Source of the DNA: Strongylocentrotus droebachiensis
Taxonomy: Eukaryota > Echinodermata > Echinoidea > Camarodonta > Strongylocentrotidae
DNA: 64,000 nucleotides
Assembly (NCBI GenBank): GCA_035222895.1
Contig: JAVYIG010000089.1
Span: 124,001 to 188,000 of the forward strand
Direction of reading: 5' to 3'
Positions 1 to 11,600 of the stretch are shown here, piece after piece. Below the pieces are notes generated by a model, which ran no database searches, was not told the DNA's origin, and was given only the letters and a program-made list of their open reading frames with translations. Each line of letters opens with the position of its first letter. The first letter of the stretch is position 1. The position numbers and the translations under genes were made by a program.

Positions 1-1783
1 CACTCTGACAAAAAGTGGAAAAGAAAAGATGGCGGCATAATTAGAGCGCAAGCCACATATTAACCAGCAAAGTATTCCATACCGTGCCATTATTTTTCAA
101 AAAGTGCTAGCAGAAATAGATATGGAAGAAAATATATAGGCTTTTCCTTGCTCTCTAGAAGATCGAAGCAATAATAATCTTTATTTAGTCAATTTTCTAA
201 AGTTGATATTGCACAACAGCTTGCAGAAGATGAATTGACAGTGGTCTTAGACAAATCAGAATAGTCGTTGTTGGATAGAATCAAGAAATATCACCAAATT
301 GTAAAGATTAAATACAGGATGCTAAAGTTGTGAAGTCGCAAGCCGACAGTTATGAAATGCTCATAAAGGAAATAGAAAGTTATCTTAAAAGTGTAGTAAC
401 CCTTCAGCGATTCGATGTGAGCTGACGCCAATCCCAACATCATTCTGCTTTCAGCCAACTGTATTTTTGCGAGAAAAATTCCTCGTCTTCCATTTTTTCT
501 ACAAACTGATCCTTGATCCGGACATTAAGATGGGGAGGTAACCAAAGTAAAAGTTAGTTACATTGTGTAGCTGGACGTGTTTCCAGACTATTTCCTTCTC
601 CGGTGCGAGCGAGAAAGAAATTGCTTGTGCCTGATAGACTGTTCATTAGCTGAGAAGCCAAAGGTGATAACTGGTTTTTCCTGCGCTGTTCTGCTGATTC
701 GTTCTCAGGCCAGGAGGTGAGTTATTTTCTTTTCTCGACTTTGAAATACAGATAACTTTTAAAAATCAATTTTACAAACGTAATCGAATCAATGACAAAC
801 ATGAATGTACATGGTAATTGTGGTTAATAGATTTAAAAGGATAAAAAAAAAAGCAGGGTTGGACACTAACAATGTTCCAAATTCTAACTCTTAACCACCA
901 TTTTTATAACCTTTTATCAGATAGCTCACTCGTACAAACCTCTTAAATTTTAATCTGAAAACCCTGTTAAAAAGAGTTGGTGTAGAGCCCTGGTTAAAGA
1001 TGTAGAAATACATGTAAGAACTGTATTGTAAGACAACTGTGTAAAATAATTCAATATATGTAGCTGAGTAACGACCTGAGAAAGATAAGGAAATCTAATT
1101 GTATCCAAGCACTAGGACATGCTCACAACAAGTTGTCAGATATTTGCATACATGTACATGTGAAAGTGGCTTTCAGCCAGTTTTGATCAGTTTATTTACA
1201 TTTTTCTGGTCCAAACAACCGCTCCAATGAATGATCAACAATTCAGAATTGCTCTAAGCAGTTTCTATCGAATATTCATTTACATGACTAGTATAGAAGT
1301 AGAGGACTTGAGGTTATCACTTTTCATTGGAGCGGTTCACTGTGGTATCGAGCAGGATGTGCATTCATGTCATGTATTACCTCAACTATTTTCATATCCG
1401 TGCAACTATACAAACATTGCAGGATTTCCTTTTTATCAGGGAAAAAATTAATATATATTTTTCGGGGGCTACTTTTCAAGCTTGCCTGCCTGAAAATAAC
1501 ATTCTAAAATTGATTTTGCATTGAACTCTATGTAAATTTATGGGGGCTCTTTTCTGATTTCGGGGGCTATTTTGCCACGATTCCCCCCTTTTTTTCCACC
1601 TGCTTTTTATCAGGGCAAACAGATGAAATTTTAAAAATATGAGGATCCAATCCGGCAAAGTTACTGGCAAGGCAAGAAAAGTGGGATAATCCAACACTTC
1701 ATAGCAAGCTTGTCCACACAATTCTATTCATACTACATTCAAATTCAAAGTTTATTCAACACTCTTCATAAAAACATTTAAAA
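1..1783. other. Upstream flank with no recognised gene
   Basis: No open frame here resembles a known protein; the frames present are short and lack homology I recognise. The only gene-like signal is a GTGAGT splice donor at 717 after a moderately CpG-containing stretch (about 400-716). That could be an untranslated first exon of the vasculin gene whose coding starts at 7584. The remainder is AT-rich. Confidence 0.4.
540..716 (+). promoter_or_regulatory. GPBP1: Possible untranslated first exon / promoter of GPBP1
   Basis: A consensus donor (GAG then GTGAGT) ends this stretch at 716. The first coding exon of the vasculin gene has a splice acceptor at 7556, so an upstream non-coding exon must exist. 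This is the best candidate seen by eye, and its 5' limit is arbitrary. A CpG-rich stretch at 8999-9500 is a weaker alternative because it lies downstream of the start codon. No transcript evidence is available. Confidence 0.25.
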
Positions 1784-2155
1784 TATGGTCATTTTCACGG
1801 TAAAGGGTGTAACTTTGAAATTTGGACATTTTTTTCTCCAGTGATCTTATAAAGCTACAGAATTCAAAGATATTTTGGCATATGAGTAACCTACTTGGGT
1901 GCTACCTTGGGTAGCATAAACTTCTTCAGGGATTACTTCGTTAAATTTTGGCAGGCACATGAGTACCCTAAATGTGACCCTTTTGATGTACACAAAATAC
2001 ATAGACATTTTTGTAAAGCCCTGCATTTTTTTCAGGAACAGCGAGGATTGTTTTTGTTATGCAGAATGTGAAGTTAGATGTTCAATAAAAAGTGCCAAAG
2101 AAGTTGTAACTGTAACTGCTCCTCTATTTTTGAGAACAGAGAGTTGTTATTTGTC

Positions 2156-3135
2156 GTTTCGGAGACTTCATTTTCCGTTAACAATAGTTAACAAACTTCA
2201 TAGCAAGAGCTCTGGTTTGAAAAGTGCTTTCTACCATTTCATTTGTTCTTGATATAACACTTGATATCTATACTTCCAACTAATGACAAAATTTGTCTGA
2301 TCATGTTGCTTGTAAGAATTTTTTAAACGCTTGACTGAGTCGCGCCATTTTTCCGTTAGCTGAATTGAAGCCTCCGAAACAAACTATTCAGACAGCTTGT
2401 ACAAATATGAATATAGGAACTTATCCAATCATTATATCAAAATGTAGCATTAGGACCCCTAAATCACTTGTCAAAAAATAGCTGAGATATTCCCCACTGT
2501 TAAAGAATAACAGACAATACAAACTTTCCGTTAGCACTTGAAGCCTCCGAAACACTTGAAGCCTCCGAAACAGCCAAAAGATTATTTTTCATTTTTTAAA
2601 TACCTAGACCGATGTGTTTCATGTTAAATTTGCATGGCAATCATAGGTTAGGATGTGCAGGCTCCCTTGAAGTTGAAAGTAAATAGATATCCAGTTAATT
2701 TTTTTCAAGACTTACTAATAACCAAAAAAACTTGTTTCGGAGGCTTCAAACTGTAGTTAACACCATATTTTTGGCTATTGTGGTTTTATAGATAGGGGAT
2801 TGTTTACAGTTTTCCTATTGAATGTTTGGTTTTGGTCTATTAAAGGACAGGAATGTGTTAGATGTTATTGGCTCTTTATTTTTTTAATGATTTACAAATA
2901 GTCAGTATTTCAGAAAGAAATTTTACACCAGTACTAGGAGTATTCACCTGTTTCAAACCTTGATAATGTAAGAATCATTCACCAAATAATAAAAAAAGTT
3001 TATACATATAAATCTTCCAAGCTTTATGAATATTTTAATATATAAAGTATTAAAATGAATCACTGTATTTTTCCAAATTATAAGACATCCATAATATTTA
3101 TCCAATTTGTTTCGGAGGCTTCATTTAGTGTTAAC
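2156..3135. repeat. Left cluster of two-part GTTAAC / GAAGCCTCCGAAAC motif
   Basis: Six copies of the 16-base motif are visible: minus orientation at 2156 (one mismatch), 2734 and 3109; plus orientation at 2365, 2538 and 2556. The plus-strand pair at 2538 and 2556 is nearly head to tail. Five of the six have GTTAAC or GTTAGC within 2-6 bases of the GAAGCC side, always on that same side. The pattern suggests a composite protein-binding site. Confidence 0.75.
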
Positions 3136-3284
3136 AACATGTATCATGGTCTTTGCCAACCCCTTATGATCAAATGGCACAGGCCATGCCATCCAAAGAC
3201 CATTTGTAACAGTAGGAGAGAAATTTGGTGGGCAAAGAACCCTCTAGAAATGTTTGGGTAGCAGTGTGTACAACCCCTTTTAAG

Positions 3285-3640
3285 ACAATGGAATAATAAT
3301 AATAATATTTGGTTCTTGTGTAGCACATATTGAACGTCTATGCGCTTCCAAATTTGGAAATTATTACCCCGGCTTTAGCATGGCTTCCATTACGGCGCTT
3401 AAGCATTTCAAGGAATTAATTCCTGCCAGGTACCCAATTTACCTCACCTGGGTCGAGTGTGGCAAATGTAGATTAGTGTCTTGCCAAAGGACATTAGTGC
3501 CGCGGCAGGACTCGATCTGCGGACCTTGTCCACAACAATAGACCATGAAGATCATGAAGATATTGACAAGGTTACAGCAACATGTGCTAGCAACATCTGA
3601 TACTAGATAGCATCTCTTCCAGACAGGCATGAACACTACA
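3285..3640 (-). mobile_element. tRNA-derived SINE, reverse orientation
   Basis: In reverse, the sequence ends in an (ATT)n tail, seen here as AATAATAATAAT at 3291-3305. It carries the same body as the copies at 18797, 21769, 23150 and 23400: a block around GGTACCCATTTACCTCACC, then GGCAAATGTAGATTAATGTC. The tRNA-like head would lie near 3510-3640 but is diverged. It is nested in the 1784-6657 element. Confidence 0.7.
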
Positions 3641-4771
3641 GGCAGTTCTCTCATTTCCTTACTGTTATCCACAGGAATATAGAGGTAAGAACTGTATATT
3701 TTGTCCTTAAATTACTTAACTTGTACTTTTTGTTTAATGGGTCATTGTAATGGAACTGATGTGTGAAAGTTTTTGAAGTTTAGATTTGTCACTAAAAATA
3801 TAGTGAGGCCTAGTAACGATCTGTATTGTACATTGTACATGTACCTTTATCATACTCAATGTTTGTGGTTTTAAAGGTCGGTGACATCCAAATATAGTTT
3901 GATTCCTGTTGATGTGCAGCCTAGAAAAATGCTCCAAATCTCATTCATCTTGTGACATCATCTGTAAATCATTAGTGAGCTAACAAGAGACAGTGGTATG
4001 TATAATAGCTTAACCAGAGCTGATCACCTGTTTACAATAGACCATACAATACCAACTTACGAGTTGCTATGTCAGAAGTGGTGTAGTATCACCAGTAAAA
4101 GAAAGGTAACGTGGAGGTATTTGTGAGCATGTGCTGAGCTGGAGAAAGTTACATAACAATTTCTCTTGTTAGCTCACTAATGATTAACAGATAGATAAAT
4201 GAAATCTGGAGCATTTATTTAGGGTGGAGCTTAGCAGGTCTGAGAAAATTATTGTAAAATATTTAAAAATCTATGAAATATATTTATAACAAATTATGAG
4301 TTGTATGCAGCCCTGCACATAAACATGAATCAACTTATATTTGGATGTCACCTGACCTTTAAAGTTTGCCTCAGTACCAAATGTTTAAATTAGACTCCTG
4401 ATATACATGTGTGTACATAAACAGGTCTATGGCTATGCACAATGGTAAACCAGTAATAAGGAATGAAATCCTTGTACAAATTACAATTTTGAACAGGTTA
4501 TTCCTGCAAATCCATGGTCAAAACAGATAAAAACAAGTCTGTCATTAATTAGTACTTAAAGGTTTGTGTAATGTACACATTAAGCATACTTAGTGATGGT
4601 GCCCGTATAGACTACTAAACTAATTCTTAAACAACACATGGATAAATAATAAATTATTATGTAATGCACAAACAAAATTATTGTTTTTTAGTGTCCAAGC
4701 TCAGATATATGTATTAACATTGTTCTGTGCAGTACAAACTGCTAATTTCCTATTTTCTTCTCCAATTGCAG

Positions 4772-5290
4772 GATCAATGTGAGCGATTATGTGGCCATAT
4801 ATTTTGATGCACCTTCATCTACATGTAGCAGCAGGACTACAAATGGGGTAGTTTTCATGGCTCTCGTAAGTATTACCCATGTTAGATCTCGGATTATTAA
4901 AAAAACATTTAACAGGATCAACTTTCTTTATTTGAGAAATACATAGACAATAAGATCTTTCTAAAATATATATGAGCAGATGCTGTGGTACTGAACAAAG
5001 TTAACAGGGTGAATGAAATAAAATAAGGGACTGTGAGATATTTCAAGGAAGTGAAATGCATTCTGAAAGCTGTTTTTCTGTGTTTTAATGAAATTTTGTA
5101 TTTGCTATATATTCTTATTTTGCTACTAGGTAAAAGCTGTGATTGATGACAATGTCAAAGTCAAATTCATGCGCCGGAACAGCAATGGTCTGTATTAATT
5201 TACAGAGGACTGTGAAGCCCATCAGCCTAAAAAAAGATGTAATACAGAAGCTGACTCTACCAACCAGGACCCCTACCCCAGCCGGCAGAG
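4772..5290 (+). pseudogene. Broken two-exon ORF fragment inside the TIR element
   Basis: A segment at 4772-4865 has a good acceptor (TCCAATTGCAG) and donor (GTAAGT). A second acceptor at 5129 (TGCTACTAG) joins it in frame. The joined frame reads VSDYVAIYFD, then VKVKFMRRNSNGLY, and hits a TAA at about 5197. The frame past the stop still looks protein-like (FTEDCEAHQPKKRC). It resembles the C-terminal end of transposon-encoded proteins, but I cannot name the family. It is probably the relic of the element's own ORF or a captured exon pair. Confidence 0.45.
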
Positions 5291-5687
5291 CTTACCTTTA
5301 TAATTTTTAAGAAGGAGAACTGGACATGTTGGCAGATAAATTTCTTTGAAATAAGAAGTAGAACACAATTGTGTTCCAGGACAACAACCTGTAAATACTT
5401 ACTATGCTATTGGTTTCACAAATATGAATGTCAGTGTAAATGTTATAACACATAACAAACAAGTTTGTGGAAGCCACTGTGCGGAAATTTAATTCTTTGC
5501 ACTAAGAATAAATGATGACAAAGACACAAGTGAAGGGTAATGATACATTGCTATGAATTAACATAAATGGTTTCTATGTGAACAATTATTTTAAGTACTT
5601 TACTTTCAGTTCAACATTTTATCGAATCTTCAAAAGTAAGGTTAAATTTCGCTTTGTATATTGCCTTTGTAGTTGACAATATAGTGT

Positions 5688-6127
5688 GTTAACATGTTTG
5701 AAGCCTCCGAAACACTACTTTGAACTGATCCTATACATGTATATGTTTCCTGAATGTTTCAACTTTGATATGAGAAAAGTGATTTCCTTGGAAATTACAT
5801 ACTTGACAATATATTTCCCTGAGTATCAGCACAGATTTGAAATCCTCATGGATGCTATTAAGTGACTTTGCAATGTTTGCGTACTGAACAAAAAACTCAT
5901 TGTATTAAGTAAAGATAATTTGTAACATACATGTACCTAACTTTATATTAACAAGTATTTTTACACTGTAAACAAATGTTTTAGGTGTTATATTAGTAAT
6001 TTAACATATCATTAACAGTTTAAGTTGAATTTTTCTTAATATTTTACCTAAGTAATGGACAACATTTTATGTTAACATGATTGAAGCCTCCGAAACAGGC
6101 ATTTTGTTAACCTGAAGCCTCCGAAAC
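5688..6127 (+). repeat. Right cluster of two-part GTTAAC / GAAGCCTCCGAAAC motif
   Basis: Three copies at 5698, 6081 and 6112, all in plus orientation, each follow GTTAAC by 4, 4 and 0 bases. The last two recur in the second element copy at 63521 and 63552. Confidence 0.75.
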
Positions 6128-6560
6128 ACACACATGAGAAATTTTCAACTTCCTCATTTGAAATGCGATTTCTTTGGAATTTGCATGGTAATTAGCCTTC
6201 ACTGAATGGTATTTGTATAATAATTTGTATTTTGCTCCCCCTCTTGGAAGATAGGTAAATTTGAAAAATTAAATGTCAAAGTCATATTTTATCTTGAATT
6301 TGACAAACGCATTGAATTTTTTTAAAGACCAAATAAGTTTGACCAAAAAAGCTTTATAAGCCTTTAAGTACATTAGAATAGCAAATGAAAAATAGCAATT
6401 GAATTATGTTTGGAGAACAAATGTTGTCATTTAAGTTGATAGAATTAAAATGTTGTTTTTGTTCAAATTTATCATATTTGTCACAGTTGTTCATTATTTT
6501 TCCAGGTTTCTCATGTAGTTTAAGCTCCAGAACCAAAAAAAATCCATAATTTAGACACTT
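5741..6560. repeat. Long dispersed repeat, copy 1 (right end of TIR element)
   Basis: This segment matches 63181-64000 at a constant offset of 57440 with about a dozen visible differences, so roughly 98 percent identity by eye and no net length change. It is the right-hand part of the 1784-6657 element. Confidence 0.9.
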
Positions 6561-6657
6561 ATAGTACTAATTTTAGTAGAAATTATTATGAAAACATATT
6601 TTGAAATTTTGACCCTGTTTGAGAAAAGTTACACCCTTTACTGTGAAAATGACCATA

Positions 6658-7556
6658 TACAATACAGTAAGGAATGATTGAACAAGATAGTGATAGACAT
6701 TACATTGGCCATTTATGAGAGCATTTAGGAATGGAGGGATTCCATATAAGCTAACCCTCAAAAACACACATGTATACAGGAAGAAAAAAAAAGAAAAAGA
6801 AAAAAGAACACACTACCATGTACAATCAGAGTAAAAACAACTCTCACAAGAGAGTGTAACAAATTTTCTTTACAAAGGTGTCAAAGTTGCCCATACTACT
6901 CTACCGATTATTCTTCCTGTAAAAATAGTTGTGATTACCAATTTTAGAAATTTCTGGTTCGTCAGAAAGAACACCTTGACAATTTCTATTGCAAGGTAAC
7001 TTCAACGCAAGTAATTGTATAATAATAAATGGCCTCAAGTGCGAACCAAGGGGTACACCTGTGTATCCCACAAGCTGATGAGCATAATTCATGAGTCAGA
7101 ACGACAGCTGAGGTATTCTCAAAGCAAGTGGGATATACATGTACCCTTGTATCTCTCAAAAGAAATTCCATTCAATATTTCTATTATTGATTTTATGAGA
7201 TCTAGTACCTCAATGTTGTACATGTATGTAACATTCTCATGTTTTTGTATTAACTTCAACATTAAACACAGAGAGCAAAACGTTTTGTCCTCACGCCCAG
7301 CATTTTGCAAAGAGTTGTGCAGGTGCAAGTATTGTACATCCACTGCATAGTGATTTTGTAAAACACTTTTCACACTCTTCAAACTGAGAAGTCGAGAAAA
7401 AAAGATTGTACAGTCATCTGGGTACTTTTTCACAACCCATGAGATATTGTTGTAAAATTGTAAAATTTGTAAACCATGATATTTACATGTTCACCATCAA
7501 CTCAAAACCCTTAATACAAACAATAATTCTTTTGCACATGTTTATCCCTGTGCTAG
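6658..7556. other. Upstream non-coding flank
   Basis: AT-rich sequence between the TIR element and the first coding exon of GPBP1. An A-rich run is at 6781-6808. Nothing else is recognised, and the overlapping short frames on both strands show no family resemblance. Confidence 0.4.
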
Positions 7557-7583
7557 GACCAGTATGGTATGCCAGTGGCTACC

Positions 7584-7646
7584 ATGGCCAACCCTCCTGA
7601 GCATGACTTTGCTCCATCTTGGCTCAAGATCCCCAATGACAACCAG
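7584..7646 (+). CDS. GPBP1: GPBP1 coding exon 1 (residues 1-21)
   Basis: The exon begins after an acceptor at 7556 (GTGCTAG), and coding starts at 7584 in a strong ACCATGG context. It encodes MANPPEHDFAPSWLKIP, matching the conserved vasculin N-terminus, and ends CAG before GTAAGA in phase 0. An in-frame ATG at 7569 would add five residues (MPVAT). I prefer 7584 because of its context and the position of the family start. An out-of-frame ATG lies at 7564. Confidence 0.92.
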
Positions 7647-8566
7647 GTAAGAACCAAGGGGAAATACCCTGCTAAGAACCAAGGGGAAATACCCCAATAG
7701 AAAATATGAATGTTACCATTGCAGGGGTCTTGTTAATTATTTTTGAAGGAGGTAATTTGAATTTTATAGGAGGTACCATCACTGCGAGGGAGCGAAGCGA
7801 CCGAGGGGGGGGGGGCAGGTGTGGGAGGGGGGTGTCCCCCCTCCCACGGTAGGGACCTTTTGGGATTTTCCACTTGAAATCGTGCAATCTGGTGCATACC
7901 TAAGAAGACAATTTGTAGTTATCTTTCCTACCTTGTATTACACATATATTGTAATAAACACACATATTGTTCATGTTTAATATTACATGAACAATCATAA
8001 CTCATAAGAAAAGTTATTAAGTTGATAATTATTTATCACTTTGTACCATTACTTTGTAATTTTTAATTAAACTGAGATGATGCACCATACTAAGGCTGTG
8101 CACAACAGTGTAATGAGGTACCCGAGTACACTCCCAGGCTTACAGGCGAATACTCGAGTATTCGGACGCCATGTTTTTTTATAATTTTTTTTATTTTTTT
8201 TTGATTTTTTTTGATTTTTTTTGATTTTTTTTGAATTTTTTGATTTTTTGACTTTTTTGACTTTTTTTGCCACTACCATACCACTCGGCAGTTTCTCAGA
8301 TCCCTCGCCCAAAACGCATGCAATTTTACTTTGAGTTGCAGTTGAAGGCGCCGATTTAATAAGAATAATAACAGTAAACAATGCTGTTTTAAAAACCAAA
8401 GATGGCAGAATAATCCATTTTCCTCCAAGTCCAAACAGAAATCTGGACATTTGGTCCCAGTTTCTGAAAGGTGAGTTTGACAGTGCTTGAGTTGGGAAAC
8501 ATTTTTACCGACGGTACCATGCCAGCGGCTGCCGCTCTCCCTGGCACGGGTAAGCGTGGGCCTGGA

Positions 8567-8607
<41 letters not shown>

Positions 8608-11600
8608 GGCCGAATATTCGGGTACGAGAAATCGTACCCGAGTAGTTGTCAACCGTGCGGGTACCCGAGCATTCGACTACCCGTCGCAGCCTTACACCAT
8701 ACTCAATCTTTCTACATCATGATTTGTTGAATACATGTACAGTATTTAAATAATGGGCAGCAGAGGCTAGATTTTGATTTTTTTTTTACTTGTGACTTTT
8801 ATTTGGCTCCCCATATGAATTCTCATTTAATTATTTTTTTTTTACATGAAATTATTGAATACATTTAAGAATTTACTTCAGTTCCTGTTCATTTTATAAT
8901 GTTATATCACTGTTTTTCCTGACAAAGTGAAGACACTGTGTATTTGTTTATTCAACTTTTTTAAGGAAATAAATGAAAATAAAATAAATGAATTAACCGA
9001 TTGGCTTCCGATTGCGATCGGAAGTTAGTTTTGAATATTCGCGGAGCGCGAGCCTGCATATATCATGCGAGCTAGCTGCGGGGATCCGCCGGGGACGGCC
9101 GTGGCCGGCCTAAACTCAGCCGAGTTCAAAACTCTGTTGCCGATTTGCGCATCTCAGAATCTAAAGTACGTTGTCTCTAGACATTGCACGCACGTGTATA
9201 GGCCCCGGTTTCCGTGATCTTCAAATATCAAATCGGCAACGGATAGTTTGGTTACAGCGAGCTAGCTTCAGTTTTGTTATGATCAGTGTGTATATATTTT
9301 GTGCAGTGCATGCATCGTCTTCTCGCGTGCACATCGGGATTGCAATGGGGTAGGGACGGGCGGGCTTGGCCGCCGCGCTGTGGGGGGAGAACTGCGATGT
9401 AACGTTAGATAGATACATGTAGGTCTAGGTAAGTACGGACGACGTCGCGTTCGTGATCGTAAGGGATTTCGTCGACTGCGGCCGTGTATGTGCGGCACTG
9501 ATTATATCTTGGACGAAATTAAGGAAATTTTGGATTAGCATTGATTTAGATCTACTTTCTGTGATTTTTGCAAGGTTTATTATAGGAATTATAGCCGGTA
9601 AGAAACGAGTGAATAGGCGGCAAGTTTTACCGGTTACCGGCTTTAAACAACAGCCCTGCCATTGTTACCATTTACCAATTTCAAGCTACATGTACACACG
9701 CAAGAGGTTTCAATTGTCCAGATGCAGGGAATAATTTTCCTGGTATCGCATCGCAATTTGCTATGCATTTTTGCAAGACTGCTATACAAAATATCTTTTG
9801 TGTAGCAGTTTTCTTCCATGGAAATGTACAGAATTTCATTTGAAATATTTATCCATCAGCTGAAATTGCTAATCAAAAAATTTGAGGAAAATTATTCCCT
9901 GAGATGAGGAATAACAATCCATGATGTTTCAGAATAATTGTTTATTATCCAAGTCTGTGATCTCACTTACATTTTATATCTTGCCAATACTGTAAAGCTG
10001 TGATGCCCTGGTAAAATGAGATGGAAAGCAAGGAGGGAATATAATGATATGCTTGTTTCGTACAAAATTCTAAACACTATATTCAATTCAATTTAATTTA
10101 ATTCAATTCAAATTTTATTACAACAACAATATTTATTGATTTTTTAGAAATGTCCATACACATTGGTATGATTGAGAAGAATATGATTTGACATAATTAC
10201 GTACTTAAAAAGTCAAAATACAAAATAGAAGGACAGTTTTTTAACTTGAAGTTGACAAAATTACTGGCTTCAAATTTGTCTTTGTCTTCAATATTTTTAT
10301 GTATTTAATGTACCTATTTGTGATGAAACTAAACACTTTCCCTTATGATCTCTCTCTCTCCACAGCTTATAGCGAAACCTCATTCAGACCACCAGAGAGC
10401 AGGCTCTAAGTACCCCTCCCCACACCCTGATGCTGGTCGGCAGCGTAGCAGACACCCCTCCAACGAATCCTTCCCTGGCTTCCCTCCTAACCACCCCCAG
10501 CAACCCAACATCCATGGATACCGGAGCCGAGATGGTAAGTTTGACAGGATTTGTTAGTATTGACAGATTTTCATAAACTTTTGTGCAATGACAAAGAATG
10601 TGATTCGTCATAATGACAATTCAAATTTTATTAAAACGTATATAGGCGCGATAGCTGAGTTGGTAGAGCAGTGGTCTTGTAATCTGGCAACCCGGGTTCG
10701 AAACCAAGGCGATACGCTAGTGCCCTTTGAAAAGGCACTAATCCTCATTACCAGGTCCCTCAGAGAGGACCTAAAGCCGTCGGTCCTCTGGTTGCTTACT
10801 AACAAGCATTTATGCTTTCTTAGCAGTCAGGTAGAATAACCAACACTACACTTACCACCACCACTACAGATTGTAATGGGAATTGATATTCTGTTGTAAG
10901 CTCCGAAACAAACATCATTTTCTAGTTTGTTTATCGTTAATAAGGGAGGGCTGCTAGATTTGAAACTCGGTCACAGCTTTGTTTCAGGCTTTTTCAGGCT
11001 TAATGTTTTTCATAAATTAGAGTGCTTGAACTTTAATATCAGATTTTCTTTCAGGCTAATTGATAAAAGTAACCGCATGTTTGGTCAGGGTGTAACTGCT
11101 AAGGAAAACCATTGTAAAACGACATGCTGATTGGGAATGCACATTTGCAGTGGTTTTCTTTTGTAATATGTAATTTCTTGATGAGTTACGTGAAATAATA
11201 TGTTCAGATACAATTTCTCTATGGTATCACCTAGATCTTGTATTTGTTAAGGATTTTCATCTGCTGTCAAGATATTAAGAATAACGATTATGTACAGCTG
11301 GGATATCAGACCTACACATGTATGGGTTGTTGAACTTGGATTTTAAAAGAGTTATGTATTGTTTGTTTTTTGCAGAGAAAAGATTCCGACCAGGACCCCG
11401 CTACCACTCACTAGAAGACCCCCTGCGTCACTCAGAGCTTCCCAGCGCTTATGCACCCCTCAACCAGAACAATGGCTTCCTTCCCCCACCCCCTTCCATG
11501 GGCTACTTTCCCTCTTCTCTGGACTACAGTTTTAACCCCAAGCGTGGCGGGCCACCGCCCCTCCACCACAACCTCAATCGGCTCGACCCCCATGGCTACC

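Larger units (their letters stand above)
1784..6657. mobile_element. 4.9-kb TIR element with GTTAAC + GAAGCCTCCGAAAC subterminal repeats
   Basis: Near-perfect inverted repeats (30 of 31 bases) lie at 1784-1814 and 6627-6657. Each outer end reads TATGGTCATTTTCAC, and the flanks fit a TA or ATAT duplication. Inside each end are clustered copies of a 16-base motif, TTGAAGCCTCCGAAAC or its complement: at 2156, 2365, 2538, 2556, 2734 and 3109 on the left, and at 5698, 6081 and 6112 on the right. Most are paired with GTTAAC or GTTAGC. The interior holds a SINE (3285-3640) and a broken ORF fragment (4772-5290). The last ~820 bp before 6560 recur at 63181-64000. I infer a DNA transposon whose transposase binds the subterminal motif; the superfamily is not identified. 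Confidence 0.7.
7647..10365 (+). other. GPBP1 intron 1 (between coding exons)
   Basis: A 2.7-kb intron. It holds a G-rich, inverted-repeat-like low-complexity patch at about 7785-7865, a 604-bp hAT-like MITE (8091-8694) and a CpG-rich patch (8999-9500). No coding sequence is recognised in the rest. Confidence 0.7.

Noticed and set aside
8067..8652. Minus-strand frames of 87-127 codons with Lys runs
   Set aside because: They arise from T-runs inside the hAT-like MITE. I recognised no domain.
10645..10716. tRNA-Thr gene
   Set aside because: The A and B boxes are good but the stems pair poorly, and the sequence runs into a SINE body found again at 22482.
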